Shown: positions 8,527 to 16,863 of the stretch, in pieces
How positions within the stretch are numbered: position 1 is the stretch's first letter
How the letters are laid out: the number at the start of each line of letters is the position of its first letter
Assembly (NCBI GenBank): GCA_017882785.1
Contig: JADGOV010000019.1
Span: forward strand, 1-37,067
DNA from: Frankiaceae bacterium
Lineage (GTDB): Bacteria; Actinomycetota; Actinomycetes; JADGOV01
Direction of reading: 5' to 3'
Length of the DNA: 37,067 nucleotides
Notes under the pieces: model-generated
Told to the model about the DNA's origin: nothing
Seen by the model: the letters and a program-made list of their open reading frames with translations, nothing else
Databases searched by the model: none
Translations under genes and position numbers: made by a program

Positions 8527-9192
8527 ATGCGCGTCGCCATCGCCGGAGCCGGCAACGTCGGCCGCTCCATCGCCGCGGAGTTGATCGGCAACGGCCACGA
8601 CGTCCTCCTCATCGAGCGTGACGACCACGCCGTCAAGGCGGCCACCGTCCCCGGCGCGCGCTGGCTGCTGGCCGACGCGTGCGAGATCTCCTCGCTCGAC
8701 GATGCGGGCTTGGAGGGCTATCAGGTCGCGATCGCGGCGACCGGGGACGACAAGGCAAACCTGGTCATGTCGCTGCTGGCCAAGACCGAGTACGGGGTCC
8801 CACGGGTGGTGGCCCGCGTCAATCACCCGAAGAACGAATGGCTGTTCAACGAGTCCTGGGGAGTCGATGTCGCGGTGTCCAGTCCCCGACTGCTCTCCGC
8901 GCTGGTCGAGGAGGCCGTCTCGGTGGGTGACCTGGTCCGGTTGATGTCCTTCCGGGAGGGCGAGGCCAGCCTGGTGGAGTTGACCCTGGCCGAGGACGCG
9001 GCGCTCGTCGGGTCACGTGTGGGCAGTGTGCCCTGGCCACCGGACACCGCGCTGGTCACCATCCTGCGCGGCGGCCGGGTGCTGGTGCCCAGCGCGGACG
9101 ACCCGTTGGAGGCGGGCGACGAGTTGCTCTTCATCGCCGCCCCGGACGTCGAGGAACGGCTCGGGAAGCTCCTGACGACGGGCGAGGCCTAG
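8527..9192 (+). CDS. ceoC: TrkA-type K+ uptake regulatory protein (CeoC-like)
   Basis: Second RCK protein (221 residues), a divergent paralogue of the preceding gene. It has a TrkA-N Rossmann domain with GAGNVGRSIA and acidic LIERD, the ATGDDKANLVMSLLAKTEYG stretch, and a TrkA-C domain from about 135 (VELTLAEDAALVGSRVG, EAGDELLFIA). Its ATG follows the TAG stop of the first gene with no gap, so the two should be made in similar amounts and may form hetero-oligomers. Homologues sit side by side as ceoB-ceoC in mycobacteria. It ends 27 bases before the convergent OB-fold gene, so the DUF3159 gene often found here is missing. Confidence 0.94.
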   Translation: MRVAIAGAGNVGRSIAAELIGNGHDVLLIERDDHAVKAATVPGARWLLADACEISSLDDAGLEGYQVAIAATGDDKANLVMSLLAKTEYGVPRVVARVNHPKNEWLFNESWGVDVAVSSPRLLSALVEEAVSVGDLVRLMSFREGEASLVELTLAEDAALVGSRVGSVPWPPDTALVTILRGGRVLVPSADDPLEAGDELLFIAAPDVEERLGKLLTTGEA

Positions 9193-9219
9193 CTCTCGAC
9201 CGGGTGCCTGCAGTCCTGC

Positions 9220-9594
9220 TCAGCACTCCGGAGGCAGCAGGTCATAGATCGGATTGAACATCAGCCGACGCCCGTTGAGGGCGGCGACGCGGCCGCGCGC
9301 GAGGACCCGGCGGCCGGGTTCGATCCCGGCGATCTGCCGACGGCCAAGCCAGACCAGGTTGACCGTGCCGCTGCCGTCCCACAACTCGGCCTCCAGGGCT
9401 GGTACGCCGGCACGCGGGCGCAGGGTGACCGTGCGCAGAGTGCCGGCCACCTTCTCCCGCTGACGGTTGGCGCACCGGGAGACAGGCGTGGCGCCGAGCT
9501 CCTCGGCCGAGTCCTGCAGCTGCGCGGCGTGGAAATCGGTGGCGTCGGTGGCCAAGGTGTGGATCATCCGCTTGAGCAAGCCGCGCTCTCCCAT
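9220..9594 (-). CDS. OB-fold nucleic-acid-binding protein (Rv2694c-like)
   Basis: Small protein (124 residues) with a single OB-fold barrel that probably binds nucleic acid. The core strands VAGTLRTVTLRP, AELWDGSGTVNLVWLGRR, GRRVLARGRVAAL and LMFNPIYDLL match the RecG-wedge-like OB domains of this conserved actinobacterial family. The N-terminal 40 residues are helical. The motif WDGSGTVNLVWLG is the most recognisable family stretch. No biochemical function is established that I know of. It is the last gene of a minus-strand run with DUF3710 and dut, an arrangement kept across actinobacteria. Confidence 0.88.
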   Translation of the reverse strand: MGERGLLKRMIHTLATDATDFHAAQLQDSAEELGATPVSRCANRQREKVAGTLRTVTLRPRAGVPALEAELWDGSGTVNLVWLGRRQIAGIEPGRRVLARGRVAALNGRRLMFNPIYDLLPPEC

Positions 9595-9636
9595 CCCGCC
9601 AGGGTAGGCCCCTCTGACCGGCCGGGGAGACCTCGG

Positions 9637-10419
9637 TCAACGCACCTCGGTGATCTCCGGACCGCGTTGGAACGGTTCGATCCCCGGCGGCTCCTCCTCG
9701 GGCGCGCCGGCAGCCTCGAGGATCTCCTGCGGCACGGTCACCGGCAGCGGGTCGCGGGGGGCCATGGCGTCAGAGCCGCGGACCACGACGGTGCCGCGGA
9801 ACGCCTCCTCCAGCGCACCGGCGGCGTTCTGATCGGCCCCCTCACCGGTGAACAGTCCGCGAAGGAACCAGCGCGGTCCGTCGACGCCGACGAAACGGGC
9901 CGGTTGCAGGGCGATCGAGCCGTCCGGCAACTGGACGGGGACCTGTCCGTGCAACTCGACGCCGAACGGTCCAGGCTGCTCGACCACCTCGCCGCCGGCT
10001 TCCCGGAGGGACTCGGCAATCTCGGTCCGGACCTCAGCCCAGATGCCGGTCCGGCGGGGGGCGGCGAACGCCGAGATCTGCACGGCGCCCTCACCGAGGA
10101 AGACGGTGGGCAGCACCATGTTGTCCGGCGTGACGTCCAGCTGGACCTGCGCGCCGTCGGGGATGGCCAGCTGCAGTCCACCGAGATCGAACCGCTCCGG
10201 ATCGCCGTCGGACACCTCGGTCGCATCCCAGGGACCGTCCGGCCGAGAACTCAGCCCGCTCGCCTCCTCCGCCGGCGTGAGATCAGGCTCGCCGCCCGCT
10301 GTGACCCCCGCATCAAGGTCCGCCTCCGCGACCCCCGCGTCATCCTCCGACGTCGTCCCTGTCTCCTCGACCTGCTCGCTCGTCACGCTGTCGCTGTCAC
10401 GACGCCGCTTCCGGAACAC
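9637..10419 (-). CDS. DUF3710 protein
   Basis: Conserved actinobacterial protein of unknown function. I start it at GTG 10419 (FRKRRRDSDS follows), because GGAG lies about 6 bases upstream and the gap to the dut stop is a single base (TGACGTG); the longer frame would run inside dut. The 260 residues open with a basic patch (RKRRR), then a disordered acidic stretch of about 60 residues, then the DUF3710 domain (GPWDATEV, LGGLQLAIPDGAQVQLDV, AFAAPRRTGIWAEVR, GPRWFLRGLFTG). No membrane segment is visible. Tight linkage to dut and the OB-fold gene suggests a shared nucleotide or DNA role, but that is inference only. Confidence 0.9.
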   Translation of the reverse strand: MFRKRRRDSDSVTSEQVEETGTTSEDDAGVAEADLDAGVTAGGEPDLTPAEEASGLSSRPDGPWDATEVSDGDPERFDLGGLQLAIPDGAQVQLDVTPDNMVLPTVFLGEGAVQISAFAAPRRTGIWAEVRTEIAESLREAGGEVVEQPGPFGVELHGQVPVQLPDGSIALQPARFVGVDGPRWFLRGLFTGEGADQNAAGALEEAFRGTVVVRGSDAMAPRDPLPVTVPQEILEAAGAPEEEPPGIEPFQRGPEITEVR

Positions 10420-10420
10420 G

Positions 10421-10909
10421 TCACACTCCCTGCTGCTCGTCGGCCGGTTGAGGCGCCTGCGGCCCACTGACGCCACCCGTGGAACCGAAACCCCCGTCGG
10501 CCCGATTCGACGTCGTCAGGGACGCGGCCTCGACAAATTCTGCCGTCGCCACCTGCTGGATCACGAGTTGGGCGATCCGGTCACCTCGGCTGAGGTGGAT
10601 CGCCTCACACCGGTCGAGGTTAACGAGGACCACCTGGATCTCGCCACGGTATCCACTGTCGATGGTGCCCGGCGCGTTGACCAATGCCAGGCCACAGGTG
10701 GCGGCGAGCCCCGACCGGGCGTGCACGAATCCCGCATAGCCGGCAGGGAGCTCCAGCGCCACGCCGGTCGGCACCACCGCCCGAGCCCCGGGAGGGAGGT
10801 CCACGTCGACCGCGGCCCGCAGGTCCGCGCCCGCGTCACCTGGGTGGGCGTAGGCCGGCAAGGGCAGCCCCGGGTCGAGCCGGCGGACGGGGATCTCCAG
10901 ACCGTTCAT
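10421..10909 (-). CDS. dut: Deoxyuridine 5'-triphosphate nucleotidohydrolase
   Basis: Cytoplasmic trimeric dUTPase, converting dUTP to dUMP and diphosphate, which keeps uracil out of DNA and feeds dTMP synthesis. All five family motifs are visible in order: [32 protein letters not shown] with the catalytic Asp, RGDRIAQLV, and the C-terminal phosphate-binding GGFGSTG arm. I choose ATG 10909 ([14 protein letters not shown], 162 residues), as GAGGG lies 5 bases before it; GTG 10921 overlaps the stop of the upstream thioesterase gene as GTGA and is a possible alternative adding four residues. It sits at the head of the dut-DUF3710 pair. Confidence 0.96.
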   Translation of the reverse strand: MNGLEIPVRRLDPGLPLPAYAHPGDAGADLRAAVDVDLPPGARAVVPTGVALELPAGYAGFVHARSGLAATCGLALVNAPGTIDSGYRGEIQVVLVNLDRCEAIHLSRGDRIAQLVIQQVATAEFVEAASLTTSNRADGGFGSTGGVSGPQAPQPADEQQGV

Positions 10910-10917
10910 CGGGGCCC

Positions 10918-11457
10918 TCACGGGTTGTACCTGCTCTCGGCGAAGCGGTCGTGCAGGTGCACGTGGTCGGCCTCCCACTCACTCGCGCGACCGAAAGTGG
11001 TGAAGTGGTCCAGCGGAACGACGGCGAACAGCGCCTCGGCCTCGGCGGCGAGCACGCCGTCCGCGTCGCCGATCCACCCGCTGGCCTTGGTCCGGATCAG
11101 CCGGCGGTCTGCGCCCAGACACTCCGCGACGATGTGCAGGCTCTCGCCCACGGGCAACGGATGCCGGTAGGTGACGGTGAGCCGCGCGGTCACCGCCGGC
11201 TGGCGTACCACCCACAGCAGTGCGCCCAGGGCCTCGTCGAACGCGGCCGCGATCACCCCACCGTGTGCCAGGCCGGGCGCGCCCTGATGGGCCTCGGCCA
11301 CCGTGAGCCGGGCCTCGACAGACACCCCCGCGCCCAGGGTGACCTCCAGTTGCAGTCCGTGCGGCTGCTCAGGCCCGCAGCCGAAGCAGCGCGCGTAGTG
11401 CGGACCCATCGGCGTGCCCGGCGGCGGCGTGTCCGGATGCCGCTGGGGAACCTCCAC
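10918..11457 (-). CDS. PaaI-type hotdog-fold thioesterase
   Basis: Probable acyl-CoA thioesterase (179 residues from GTG 11457). It shows [14 protein letters not shown] at the N-terminus, common in one branch of this family, and the active-site helix [17 protein letters not shown], where the Asp/Glu and HGG loop place substrate and water. Further hotdog strands follow ([18 protein letters not shown]). The longer frame upstream would run into the preceding gene's coding region; the GTG follows that gene's stop by 19 bases. The substrate is unknown. It is not part of the usual dut neighbourhood, so its operon position looks like a local insertion. Its stop abuts the dut start. Confidence 0.85.
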   Translation of the reverse strand: MEVPQRHPDTPPPGTPMGPHYARCFGCGPEQPHGLQLEVTLGAGVSVEARLTVAEAHQGAPGLAHGGVIAAAFDEALGALLWVVRQPAVTARLTVTYRHPLPVGESLHIVAECLGADRRLIRTKASGWIGDADGVLAAEAEALFAVVPLDHFTTFGRASEWEADHVHLHDRFAESRYNP

Positions 11458-11476
11458 GCCTCGCGACGATAGCCGC

Positions 11477-13075
11477 TCAGGAGGCGGCGAACACAACCCG
11501 TTCGGCGAGCCCGAGTGGCAGCATGCCGCTGCCCGCCAGCCGGTCGTGGAACTCCCGCAGCCCACCACCGCGGGCCATCCACTCCTCGCGCATCCGACCG
11601 ATCTCGATCGCGCCGGTGAGGTAGGACGCCGCCTGGGTGGGCAATGCGCAGTAGCGGACCGCTTCGGCCCGCGCCGTCTCCGCGGAGAGCCCCAGCTCGT
11701 CGGTGAGGAAGCCGGCAGCCTGCTCGACGGTCATCTCGCCGGTGTGCAGGGCAGCGTCCACCACGACCCGTGCAGCCCGGAAGAGCCGCGCCGCCAGCTG
11801 GCCGATCTGCGCGACCGGATCGGTGAAGAAGCCCTCGTCGGCCAGCAGCTGCTCTGCGTAGAGGGCCCACCCCTCGACGAGGTACGCCGAGGAGAACACC
11901 TGCCGGATCGGCCGCGTGCAGGCCGATCCCAGCCAGGCCAGGTGCCAGTGGTGACCCGGATACGCCTCGTGCACAGCCGTCGTCGGGATTGTCATGCGAC
12001 TGTTGCTGGCCAGCCGCTGCCGGACCTGTTCCGGCGACGCGCCGGCCGGGGTGAACGGCACGAAGAAGAATCCGACCCGCCCGCGGCCGAAGGGCGGGGG
12101 CTGCACATAGAACGCCACCGCGATGACCGCCCGCGAGTACGGCGGTGCGGAGGTCACCACGCAACGCTCCCCGTCCGGCAGCGTGACCAGACCGCGCTGG
12201 ACGCAGAAGGCCCGGGCTCGGGCGGTCCACTCCGCGTACTCCGCCCGCATCGCCTCCAGCGTCGGCGGCGCGTCGGCCGCGAGCCGAACGCGCCAGTCGT
12301 CGCTGTCGAGCTCGCGGGCCCGATCCCGCAGCCGCACGCTCAGCTCGTCGTAAGCTGCCTGGCCGCGCCTGGCGAGTTCCGCGGCGCCGTACCCGAGCCC
12401 CTCGGCCTCGGTGAGCAGGGCCGAGTAGGACTGCTCACCGAGTTTCCAGCAGCCGCGGGCCCGGCCGCGGAAATCCCTCAGCCAGCTGGCATGTTTGGCT
12501 ACGTGGTCCGCGGCCGAGGCGGCGGCGGCGGCCAGTTCGGGGAAGTCGGGAGCTTCGGCCGGCAGCGACTCCCGCAGGTAGGTCACCGCGCCGAGAGCGT
12601 GCTCGACCGCCCGCCCGACCAGCAACGGAGCGGCCAGGTCCGGGTCCAGGTTCGCCCGCGCCTGGGCCAGCAGGTCAGGGAGCCGGCGCAGCCTGGCCAC
12701 CGCCGAGGACACCAGCTCCGCCTCCGGAGCGGACCGGTGCAGGAACAAGCTGAAGACCCCGTCCACCGCGGGATCCAGGTAGCACTCGGCGTTGCGCTGC
12801 CAGTCCCCCCAGTTCCGCAGAATCGCCCGTCCCCGCAGCGTCATCCCGATGAGGTCCCGATCCACCTGCTCCTCGGCGCTCAGCGCCGGCTCCGCGAGGG
12901 CCGCAAAGCGAGCGGCCCAGTCCTCTTCCCTGCGCCGGCCTTCGGCAACGGCCCTGGCGGAGAGGTCCGGCAGGTCGGCGTCGTGACCGGGGATCCCTAG
13001 CCGGGTGGCCCGCGGGGGATCTGCCGCGCACTCCTCGTCGAGCAGCGCGGCCACCAACCGATCGAAGTCCGTCAC
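11477..13075 (-). CDS. DUF885 family protein, zinc-peptidase-like
   Basis: A 532-residue protein of the DUF885 family, related to thermolysin-clan metallopeptidases. The zinc motif HEAYPGHHWH is intact, with the downstream VEGWALYAEQLL helix carrying the third ligand Glu and a conserved C-terminal stretch (QAASYLTGAIEI). The N-terminal half is helical. No signal peptide is seen, so it is probably cytoplasmic; substrates are unknown. I start it at GTG 13075 (TDFDRLVAALLDEE follows), which clears the divergent DUF3093 gene; the ATG at 13093 adds only six residues. A TAAGTT box 8 bases upstream of GTG may be its -10 element. Confidence 0.88.
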   Translation of the reverse strand: MTDFDRLVAALLDEECAADPPRATRLGIPGHDADLPDLSARAVAEGRRREEDWAARFAALAEPALSAEEQVDRDLIGMTLRGRAILRNWGDWQRNAECYLDPAVDGVFSLFLHRSAPEAELVSSAVARLRRLPDLLAQARANLDPDLAAPLLVGRAVEHALGAVTYLRESLPAEAPDFPELAAAAASAADHVAKHASWLRDFRGRARGCWKLGEQSYSALLTEAEGLGYGAAELARRGQAAYDELSVRLRDRARELDSDDWRVRLAADAPPTLEAMRAEYAEWTARARAFCVQRGLVTLPDGERCVVTSAPPYSRAVIAVAFYVQPPPFGRGRVGFFFVPFTPAGASPEQVRQRLASNSRMTIPTTAVHEAYPGHHWHLAWLGSACTRPIRQVFSSAYLVEGWALYAEQLLADEGFFTDPVAQIGQLAARLFRAARVVVDAALHTGEMTVEQAAGFLTDELGLSAETARAEAVRYCALPTQAASYLTGAIEIGRMREEWMARGGGLREFHDRLAGSGMLPLGLAERVVFAAS

Positions 13076-13109
13076 GGGAGGCCAACTTAGCAACTGCGAG
13101 ACTGACGGG

Positions 13110-13613
13110 ATGCCCAGCTACTCGGCGGAGACGACGCCGACCGGGTCCCCGCGCACCACCTACGCCGAGCGCCTGCAGGTGCCGCTGTGGTGGTGGGTCG
13201 TGGCAGCAATGCTGGTGGCCGTGCTCGGTGCCGAGTTCCACGTCGGGCTCCCGCTGTGGGTCAAGGTGGTCACCTACGTCGTCTTCGGCGCCACCGCCGC
13301 GTTTCTGCTGCTGTTCGCCGGCGCCGTCCGGATCACCGTCGCCGACGGCATCCTGCAGGCCGGACGGGCCCGGCTACCGCTGCAGCACGCCGGCGACGTG
13401 CGCGTACTGGACCGGCCCGCGATGCACCGACTCCTCGGTCCGCAGGCCGATCCGGCCGCCTGGACGGTTACCCGGCCGTGGGTCCGCGGGGGCGTGGCGG
13501 TGGTTGTCAGCGATCCAGCCGACGACACTCCGTACTGGTTGCTGAGCACCCGACGACCAGACCAGCTGGCGGAGTCGATCGCCACAGGTCGGGCCAGGGC
13601 CACGGGAAGCTAA
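13110..13613 (+). CDS. DUF3093 membrane protein
   Basis: Small actinobacterial membrane protein (167 residues). Two hydrophobic segments lie near the N-terminus (about 27-45 and 50-75: VPLWWWVVAAMLVAVLGAEF, then VTYVVFGATAAFLLLFAGAV), followed by a soluble domain with the family-typical VADGILQAGRARLP and RPWVRGGVAVVVSDPADDTPYWLLSTRRPDQLA. Function unknown. Start ATG 13110 places the membrane segments correctly; longer frames would overlap the divergent DUF885 gene. It matches the gene found near dut in mycobacteria (Rv2698-like, from memory). Confidence 0.9.
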   Translation: MPSYSAETTPTGSPRTTYAERLQVPLWWWVVAAMLVAVLGAEFHVGLPLWVKVVTYVVFGATAAFLLLFAGAVRITVADGILQAGRARLPLQHAGDVRVLDRPAMHRLLGPQADPAAWTVTRPWVRGGVAVVVSDPADDTPYWLLSTRRPDQLAESIATGRARATGS

Positions 13614-13713
13614 CGTCGGTATGTGCGCGAGCCGGTGTGGCATGCGAGTGTGATCCGGTACATGCCGCAGATGCCCGAGAGACATGACGAGAGATTCTGA
13701 GGAGGCCGAACGG

Positions 13714-14007
13714 ATGGCACAGGCCGCATCCAAAATGGGCTGGAAGATCTTTGGCGGTGTTTCCGTCATGGGTGCCGGCATGCTCGCCCGCAAAGCGCTC
13801 ACGACCGCGTGGACCAAGACCACCGGCAAGACACCGCCCGCGAACCCCGCCTCGGCGACGACCACCTGGCCGGAGGCATTGGCCTGGGCGACAGTGTCCG
13901 GCACGGCGATCGGCGTCGTGCGGGTCATCGCCCAGCGCAAGGCAGCGGACACCTGGCGGCGGGCCAGTGGCAGCCTGCCTCCCGGGTTGGAGGAAGAGGT
14001 CAGCTGA
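13714..14007 (+). CDS. DUF4235 membrane protein
   Basis: Small protein (97 residues) with a hydrophobic N-terminal segment (IFGGVSVMGAGMLARKAL) and a second near residues 55-75 (ALAWATVSGTAIGVVRVIA), the two-helix pattern of DUF4235. Start ATG 13714 is chosen because a strong GAGGAGG Shine-Dalgarno lies at 13699-13705; the in-frame ATG at 13684 has no such signal. Function unknown. The neighbours DUF3093 (upstream) and DUF4193 (convergent) suggest it belongs to the same conserved block. Confidence 0.87.
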   Translation: MAQAASKMGWKIFGGVSVMGAGMLARKALTTAWTKTTGKTPPANPASATTTWPEALAWATVSGTAIGVVRVIAQRKAADTWRRASGSLPPGLEEEVS

Positions 14008-14118
14008 GGTCTCGATCGGCCATCCGGCGAGCCGGCCGGCGGCACACTCACCGTCGACCGGCCCGGGGGCGGAAGGCCGTGACCTGGCTGACCCGCCTTG
14101 GCCTGCCGCCGGTCCCGG

Positions 14119-14415
14119 TCAGGCGGCACACTCCCGGCAGATCAACTGGCCGGAGCTGCTGGCCAGCTGGCTGCGGTGGTGCACCAGGAAGCACCGCGAA
14201 CAGGTGAACTCATCTGCCTGCCGCGGCATGACCCGCACCGTCAGTTCTTCACCGGACAGGTCCGCGCCCGGTAGCTCGAGGGACTCGGCAAGGTCCGCCT
14301 CGTCCACGTCGACCGCACCGGTCTGGGCCTCGGCCCGACGGGCTTTCAGCTCTTCGAGGCTGTCCTCGCCGACCTCGTCTTCGGTCGTTCTCGGGCTGTC
14401 GTAGTCAGTTGCCAT
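14119..14415 (-). CDS. DUF4193 protein with C-terminal zinc ribbon
   Basis: Actinobacterial protein of 98 residues. The N-terminal two-thirds is acidic and probably disordered (MATDYDSPRTTEDEVGED onward). The C-terminal 30 residues hold two CxxC pairs, CSRC and CREC, about 18 residues apart, making a zinc ribbon with the family-typical FTCSRCFLVHHRSQLA. The upstream sequence GTGAGGATGAG before ATG is a usable ribosome-binding site. It is a homologue of the gene between dut and sigA in mycobacteria (Rv2699c, from memory). Function is unknown; zinc ribbons of this kind often contact RNA polymerase, ribosomes or nucleic acid. Confidence 0.92.
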   Translation of the reverse strand: MATDYDSPRTTEDEVGEDSLEELKARRAEAQTGAVDVDEADLAESLELPGADLSGEELTVRVMPRQADEFTCSRCFLVHHRSQLASSSGQLICRECAA

Positions 14416-14601
14416 CTCATCCTCACTTTCACCTGGAGCGCGGGAGATAACGCCGTGGCCGGCGCACTATTCCAGGCAGCGGCTGATTGTGTCCTATCCC
14501 ACAAGTTGGACGGGCTGGAACGGGGAATTGGTCCCGATCGGGGCGCCTTACTTGACCCGTCGCGTCCGTTGTCCGCCCCGAACCGGCCGTTTGCCGTCGA
14601 C

Positions 14602-14614
14602 TAGCGTCAGGGGG
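14602..14614 (+). promoter_or_regulatory. Predicted leaderless promoter -10 box for the dehydrogenase pair
   Basis: TAGCGT at 14602-14607, six bases (CAGGGG), then GTG at 14614. The G-rich spacer could also act weakly as a ribosome-binding site, so leaderless initiation is likely but not certain. Confidence 0.6.
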
Positions 14615-15795
14615 TGGACTTCCGTGACAGCCCGGAAGAGGCCGTCTTCCGCGCCGACCTGCGGGCGTGGCTCGCGGTCAACCTCCCGGCCGACTGGTCC
14701 GATCGTCAGCCGAACGTCGGTCGGTACGACGTCGCGTTCGCCCGAGAGTGGACCGCGATGTTGCACGCCGGCGGGTGGACCGGGTTGTCCTGGCCGGTGA
14801 AGTACGGCGGACGCGGACTCCCGCTGACCTACCAGGGCATCTACCTGGAGGAGTGCGCCCGCGCCGATGCTCCCGATCACATCGGGCCGATAGGACTGGC
14901 CATGGCCGGGCCGACCATCCTCACCGTCGGCACCCCCGCCCAGAAGCAGCGACACCTGCCGAAGATCCTGACCGGTGAGGAGATCTTCTGTCAGGGCTTC
15001 TCCGAACCGGAGTCGGGTTCTGATCTTGCCTCGCTGCGCACCCGCGCGGAACGCGACGGGGAGGACTTCGTGGTCAACGGCCAGAAGATCTGGTCTTCCT
15101 ACGCCGAGATCGCCGACTGGTGCATCCTGCTGACTCGCAGCGAACCGACCTCCTCGCGACACAGCGGCCTGACCTACCTTCTGCTGGACATGACCTCCCC
15201 CGGTGTCGAGGTCCGTCCGCTCCGGCAGATGACCGGCGACCCCGAGTTCAACGAGATCTTCTTCACCGACGTCAGGGTGCCGGCGGCCAACGTGCTCGGT
15301 GCGGTCGGCGGTGGCTGGCAGGTGGCCATGACCACCCTGCTCCACGAGCGCGGCACCCTGGGCTTCGCCCTGACCGTCATTCTTGAGAAGCTCCTGAACC
15401 GGTTGATCGCGACGGCCCGGACGGTGCAGCTCGACGGTCGGTGTCCGGCCGCCGATCCGCTGATGCGCGACCGAATCGCCGGCCTGTGGATCGACCTCCA
15501 GGGTCTGCGATACACCAACTACCGGGCACTGAGCGCCCTGCTCCGGACGGGCGCGCCCGGCCCGGAGGGCTCCGCGGCCAAGCTGCACTGGTCGGAGGCG
15601 AACCAGCGGCTGACCTCGCTGGCAATCGAGATGATGGGGGCCGGTGGTCTGCTGGACGGCACGGACGCGTGGTGGGGCGGCTTCTGGAGCTACGCCCAGC
15701 TGCGCAGCCGGGGCAACACCATCGAAGCCGGCACGTCCGAGATCCTGCGCACCATCATCGCCGAGCGGGTTCTCGACCTGCCCCGGTCCCGTTAG
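14614..15795 (+). CDS. Acyl-CoA dehydrogenase, larger subunit of a pair
   Basis: FAD flavoenzyme of the acyl-CoA dehydrogenase family (393 residues), introducing a double bond next to the thioester. Visible are the N-terminal helical domain, GFSEPESGSDLASLRT flavin/substrate loop, NGQKIWSSYA, a central beta domain, and the C-terminal FAD-binding RGNTIEAGTSEILRTIIAERV. The Glu in LLHERGTLG is a candidate catalytic base, as in FadE-type enzymes. Start GTG 14614 has a TAGCGT box exactly 6 bases upstream, suggesting a leaderless mRNA. The next gene encodes a second, shorter dehydrogenase 10 bases downstream. Such pairs in actinobacteria form alpha2beta2 enzymes acting on steroid or branched side-chain CoA esters; the substrate here is unknown. 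Confidence 0.93.
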   Translation: MDFRDSPEEAVFRADLRAWLAVNLPADWSDRQPNVGRYDVAFAREWTAMLHAGGWTGLSWPVKYGGRGLPLTYQGIYLEECARADAPDHIGPIGLAMAGPTILTVGTPAQKQRHLPKILTGEEIFCQGFSEPESGSDLASLRTRAERDGEDFVVNGQKIWSSYAEIADWCILLTRSEPTSSRHSGLTYLLLDMTSPGVEVRPLRQMTGDPEFNEIFFTDVRVPAANVLGAVGGGWQVAMTTLLHERGTLGFALTVILEKLLNRLIATARTVQLDGRCPAADPLMRDRIAGLWIDLQGLRYTNYRALSALLRTGAPGPEGSAAKLHWSEANQRLTSLAIEMMGAGGLLDGTDAWWGGFWSYAQLRSRGNTIEAGTSEILRTIIAERVLDLPRSR

Positions 15796-15805
15796 GAGCC
15801 CCGCT

Positions 15806-16852
15806 GTGGACTTCGCGTTCTCCGCCGAGCAGGACGCCCTGCGGACGACGGCCCGCCGTTATCTCACCGACCGGCTGCCGCTGAGTCGGGTTGCCGAACT
15901 GGCCGACTCCGACGCCGGCTGGGATGTCGCCTCCTGGCCGGAACTGACCGCTCTTGGCTGGCTGGATGAGGAACTGGGTCCGGTGGACCATGCCGTGGTG
16001 TTCGAGGAGGCGGGGTACAGCCTGTATCCGGGGCCGCTGTTCGCCTCCCTTGCCCTGGCCCGGCCGGCCGGCTACCGCGGCGCGGAGCCGGCAACCCTGG
16101 CCTTCGCCGACCCCGGCCGCCCGGCGACGCTCGCGGGGACCGCAGAGACCACCTGCCGTGCGGAACGCTACGGCGAGGGCTGGCGGCTGACCGGCCGGAA
16201 GACCTTCGTGCCCGACCTTCTCGGCGCCGCGCACGCGGTCGTACTGGCAGCCGCGGAGGAGGGACCGGGATGCTGGCTCGTCGACCTGCGGGCCGGGGGC
16301 GCGACGCTCCGCCCACTGTCCACCAGGGATCGCACCCGTCGTTTGGGAGAGCTGATCCTCTCCGGAACCCCCGCGACGCCCGTGGTGCCGGCGGCCGAGA
16401 CCGCGCGCGTGTTTGCCGACGTCCGCCGCGCCGCCAGGGCTGCGCTGGCGTGTGAGGCGGTCGGGGTGGCGCAACGCTGCCTGGACCTGGCTCTGGACCA
16501 TGCGCGCAACCGCAAGCAGTTCGGGCGCCCCATCGGCTCCTACCAGGCGATCGCCCATCGACTGGCCGACGTCTACACCTCTGTCGCGCTCGCGCGGTCG
16601 TTGGCCTACTGGGCGTCCTGGTGCGTGGCCGAGCGGGACGCGGCCGCGGACAGTGCCGCCGCAGCCGCTGGGGCGGCCGCCAGCGATGCCGCCGTACTGG
16701 CCGCCGAGGCCGCCGTGCAGACCTTTGGCGGCGCCGGCTTCACCTGGGACTCCCCGCTTCACCGCTTCTACCGGCGGGCGCAGTGGATCGCCGCCTTCGA
16801 CGGCGGGCCGAGGAATCAGCGGGCCGGCATCGCGGCAATGCTGCTCGACTGA
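15806..16852 (+). CDS. Acyl-CoA dehydrogenase, smaller subunit of a pair
   Basis: A 348-residue acyl-CoA dehydrogenase relative. Start GTG 15806 (DFAFSAEQDALRTTARRYL follows) with GGAG at 15794-15797, partly overlapping the previous stop codon. It keeps the C-terminal helical motif RNRKQFGRPIGSYQAIAHRL and QTFGGAGFTWDSPLHRFYRR, but the middle domain is short and the usual GTSEI C-terminal FAD motif is absent, so it may be the non-catalytic partner. An alanine-rich helix (about residues 275-300) is notable. Operon with the preceding gene; the two probably form one heteromeric enzyme. Confidence 0.9.
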   Translation: MDFAFSAEQDALRTTARRYLTDRLPLSRVAELADSDAGWDVASWPELTALGWLDEELGPVDHAVVFEEAGYSLYPGPLFASLALARPAGYRGAEPATLAFADPGRPATLAGTAETTCRAERYGEGWRLTGRKTFVPDLLGAAHAVVLAAAEEGPGCWLVDLRAGGATLRPLSTRDRTRRLGELILSGTPATPVVPAAETARVFADVRRAARAALACEAVGVAQRCLDLALDHARNRKQFGRPIGSYQAIAHRLADVYTSVALARSLAYWASWCVAERDAAADSAAAAAGAAASDAAVLAAEAAVQTFGGAGFTWDSPLHRFYRRAQWIAAFDGGPRNQRAGIAAMLLD

Positions 16853-16863
16853 CGAGGTAGGGG

